Source: a virus. From it: a stretch of DNA of 43,127 nucleotides. Numbering within the stretch: the stretch's first letter is position 1; every line of letters begins with the position of its first letter. The stretch is taken from the IMG/VR virus record IMGVR_UViG_3300009551_000073, positions 1 to 43,127 of that record; one strand, 5' to 3'. Shown here one piece after another: positions 41,595-43,127 of the stretch. The translations under genes were made by a program, and so were the position numbers. The notes below the pieces were generated by a model. That model saw only the letters and a program-made list of their open reading frames with translations, did not search any database and was not told where the DNA came from.

Positions 41595-41923
41595 GTCAGC
41601 ACCCTCCCCCGCACCCCCTCCCATTTTTCGAGGCGCAACCAGCTTTGGGAGGGAGCGCCTGATCGGGTTGGTTTCGATAGGGGGGTACCTGCCCTCCGTT
41701 CCGTCCCGACCCCAACCGAACGGGAAAGCCTTTGCGGTTCAACGCGTTGCCTCTTTCGGCGCAAAGCAATTTCGGCGTTCGTTGTCCTTTCACTAGGCAC
41801 ACCGTCCCAAGCCGTGAGCCCAGCGGGTAAACCGCGTCCTGACGCCATCTTTCTTGGGTAGTGCCCGAAGGGCAGAACTGCGAAATGGCACGCAGCCGTG
41901 TGGAAAGAGCGGGCGAAAGGCAT
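41591..41923 (-). CDS. Putative small protein after the replication gene
   Basis: This 110-aa frame (FARSFHTAACHFAVLPFGHY start region) has GGAGG about 8 nt before ATG 41923, overlaps the upstream stop, and is ATGA-coupled to the next gene, which favours it. The amino acid content is unusual (Arg- and Ser-rich). A competing GTG-started frame (41596-41802) overlaps it, so which is translated is not certain. No function can be given. Confidence 0.4.
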   Translation of the reverse strand: MPFARSFHTAACHFAVLPFGHYPRKMASGRGLPAGLTAWDGVPSERTTNAEIALRRKRQRVEPQRLSRSVGVGTERRAGTPLSKPTRSGAPSQSWLRLEKWEGVRGRVLT

Positions 41924-42945
41924 CACTTCGATCCTCCACCGATGCCCAATGAAGCGAAGATCGCGCCTAATCCCTTGGCCAGGGATTCGTTTTTCTGTTC
42001 CTCTGTCTGCCGCGGGTTCCGCTTGAAGAAGTTGCGTACTGGTGCAGGTTGTTGTGGAGATGCAGAACCGCTGCCGTTATTGCGACGACTTCTCGCGGTT
42101 TGGATCGACCAAGCGAACGGATTCTCGATGCCCTGCTTTTTAACCGCCTCGATCGCTGTGGCTTCCAGCGTCTCCGGCGTAATCCCCTCCTTGATTGCAT
42201 CGATCAGATTCTGATGGCTCGCATTGACTGTTCTGCATCCTGCTTTCTGCATCAACGCGCACGCGCGCTCTGCATCAGCGACCACACTGGGATCGAGGCT
42301 TGTATGTGCGTGTGCATTGTTAGAACTATGCTTTTTATTCTCCCGTACCGTACCGTCTCGTACCGTACCGTTAGAGGGGACAGAACCGTCACCACCCTCG
42401 CTTGTCCCATCATTGTCCACGTGGACATCGTCGGGACAAATGTCATTGGGTGGTGCTTGCTCTTTGCGTTTAAGTTCCCGCCACCTCGCCTTTTTCACTC
42501 GTTCCTTGATGCGCCTGTCGAGGGCGACGAGCGCCTGCTCGCACAGATATGGGTGATATAGCCTCCCGTCCGAGCACAAAACAAATCCGTGAAGTGCCCG
42601 CGTTTTGAGTTTCCGAAAACGCTTCACATCGCGCCCGAAGTCAGCGAGGCGCGTTAAAGAGGCATCATCAGCCGGCAATGATCCCGCCGGAACCTGCGTC
42701 CAGGCAGCCCACCATAGAGTCATGCCGGCCCGCCATTCGCTATCCGTGGCCAGCGCATTGAACGTCGAGCCGAATAGATGCGCCCCGAACAAGGGCATAT
42801 ACTGCAGCGCGCGCAGGTCGAGGTCGGCCGGCACGAAAGGATCTGGAGCCGGCGGCGATCCGCCTGAAATCAGAATCTCGTGCGTTGAGCCAGCCTGTGG
42901 CGTATGTTGTGGTTGCCGAATTGCGTCGGCTGCGTCGAACCCCAT
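41923..42945 (-). CDS. DUF1376-type replication-like protein
   Basis: In this 340-aa protein the N-terminal 160 residues match DUF1376 (YMPLFGAHLFGSTFNALATD; WWAAWTQVPAGSLPADDASL; LCSDGRLYHPYLCEQALVAL; KARWRELKRKEQ), a domain found in phage replication initiation-like (YdaU) proteins. A linker rich in Asn/Asp/Thr and a C-terminal region (GITPETLEATAIEAVKKQG; NPFAWSIQTARS) follow. AAAGGGTAGGGC precedes ATG 42945. It is the first gene from the right att site; no helicase or primase is nearby. Confidence 0.75.
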   Translation of the reverse strand: MGFDAADAIRQPQHTPQAGSTHEILISGGSPPAPDPFVPADLDLRALQYMPLFGAHLFGSTFNALATDSEWRAGMTLWWAAWTQVPAGSLPADDASLTRLADFGRDVKRFRKLKTRALHGFVLCSDGRLYHPYLCEQALVALDRRIKERVKKARWRELKRKEQAPPNDICPDDVHVDNDGTSEGGDGSVPSNGTVRDGTVRENKKHSSNNAHAHTSLDPSVVADAERACALMQKAGCRTVNASHQNLIDAIKEGITPETLEATAIEAVKKQGIENPFAWSIQTARSRRNNGSGSASPQQPAPVRNFFKRNPRQTEEQKNESLAKGLGAIFASLGIGGGSK

Positions 42946-42970
42946 GCCCTACCCTTTCAGATAGCGCAAG

Positions 42971-42996
42971 TTATTGAAATTATTGAAATTTCAATC
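42971..42996 (-). promoter_or_regulatory. Repeated TTTCAATAA motif upstream of the replication gene
   Basis: On the minus strand TTTCAATAA occurs twice in a row, preceded by ATTGAAA, making the palindrome ATTGAAATTTCAAT. It lies between the att copy and the DUF1376 gene. Likely an operator or recombinase arm site. The AT-rich att core itself reads TATACA/CATAAT on this strand and might serve as a -10. A transcription start cannot be fixed from sequence alone. Confidence 0.4.
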
Positions 42997-43004
42997 CGAA
43001 ATTC

Positions 43005-43021
43005 TGTATATTATGTAAAAT
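43005..43021 (+). repeat. dif-like direct repeat, candidate attR core
   Basis: This is identical to 160-176 and in the same orientation. The adjacent left 11 bases (ATCCGAAATTC) differ from those beside the left copy. The distance to the IS-like array on the right (36 bp) is nearly the same as on the left (36 bp). A crossover between the copies would excise about 42.8 kb carrying all phage genes. Confidence 0.65.
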
Positions 43022-43056
43022 GCAAATCAATATCGGCGTTCATGCACCACCTTCGC

Positions 43057-43127
43057 TGTCGTTGCCCTTTAACCATGCCGTTTGTCCGTTAACTGTGTCG
43101 TAGCTGGTTACCCTGTCGTATTTTCAA
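43057..43127 (+). mobile_element. Terminus of a probable insertion sequence (right flank)
   Basis: Outward-facing words TGTCG, TGCCG, TGTCG and TGTCG begin at 43057, 43076, 43096 and 43114 (spacings 19, 20, 18), with TTAACC, TTAACT and TTACCC between them. The left flank shows the same unit and spacing in the opposite orientation. The two ends probably belong to the same IS family, with copies on both sides of the phage. No coding start is visible before the window ends. Confidence 0.5.

Noticed and set aside
41596-41802. GTG-started frame as the main gene in this gap
   Set aside because: The overlapping 41591-41923 frame has a better ribosome-binding site and exact ATGA coupling; kept only as an alternative.
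42960-43021. att core as part of a tRNA gene end
   Set aside because: The repeat is AT-rich with no T-arm motif and matches dif rather than a tRNA 3' end.
1-43127. Mu-like transposable phage with TnsB/MuA-type end repeats
   Set aside because: The end repeats face outward from the phage and lie outside the att cores, and no MuA or MuB homologue is encoded.
1-43127. tRNA, rRNA or CRISPR array
   Set aside because: No cloverleaf-like sequence with conserved TTC loop, rRNA signature, or regularly spaced identical repeats with unique spacers was seen on either strand.

Overview
The window is a nearly complete temperate siphophage genome, best read as a prophage of a Gram-negative, moderately GC-rich proteobacterium. 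The Gram-negative host follows from the spanin pair and lipoproteins; a beta- or gammaproteobacterial host is only a guess from protein style. Almost all genes lie on the minus strand in tightly packed, ATGA-coupled operons. Only the integrase (253-1278) and a three-gene block (10222-11253) are on the plus strand. A 17-bp direct repeat (160-176 and 43005-43021) brackets the phage genes and is a candidate attL/attR. It matches 16 of the last 17 bases of the E. coli dif site. Outside each repeat, about 35 bp away, lie outward-facing tandem repeats that look like insertion-sequence ends, so the sequence probably stops inside flanking IS copies.

Layout, following minus-strand transcription from the right end: a DUF1376 replication-type protein, two small proteins and a tyrosine recombinase (42.9-40.3 kb); a block of small accessory proteins, a frameshifted DUF1643 gene and an MmcB-like nuclease (40.3-36.2 kb); a Mor-like activator, small and large terminase, portal-MuF fusion, protease-scaffold, cement and major capsid protein (36.2-27.4 kb, ending at a strong terminator); connector and tail genes, including a tail-chaperone pair joined by a programmed -1 frameshift, the tape measure and a large tip/hub protein with FN3-like repeats (27.3-15 kb); and a lysis cassette of lipoprotein, small membrane proteins, lytic transglycosylase, two membrane/coiled-coil proteins and Rz/Rz1 spanins (14.9-11.3 kb).

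The immunity region (9.95-10.6 kb) has divergent Cro- and CI-like HTH genes around GTTTCG/CGAAAC operators. Rightward runs the CI gene with a secreted protein and a small basic protein. Leftward runs an early operon: serine recombinase, small proteins, a CII-like regulator, a second tyrosine recombinase, a full-length DnaN-type sliding clamp, a winged-helix protein, a Mu gp16-like protein, a cupin-like protein and a C5-cytosine methyltransferase that converges on the integrase.

The most unusual points are four site-specific recombinases in one phage, dif-like attachment sites next to a Xer-like integrase, a phage-encoded sliding clamp without a polymerase, a palindrome with serine-recombinase-site geometry inside the tip gene, and two copies of a structured intergenic element. 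Mu-type regulators (gp16-like, Mor-like) occur without any Mu transposase. No tRNA, rRNA or CRISPR array was seen.
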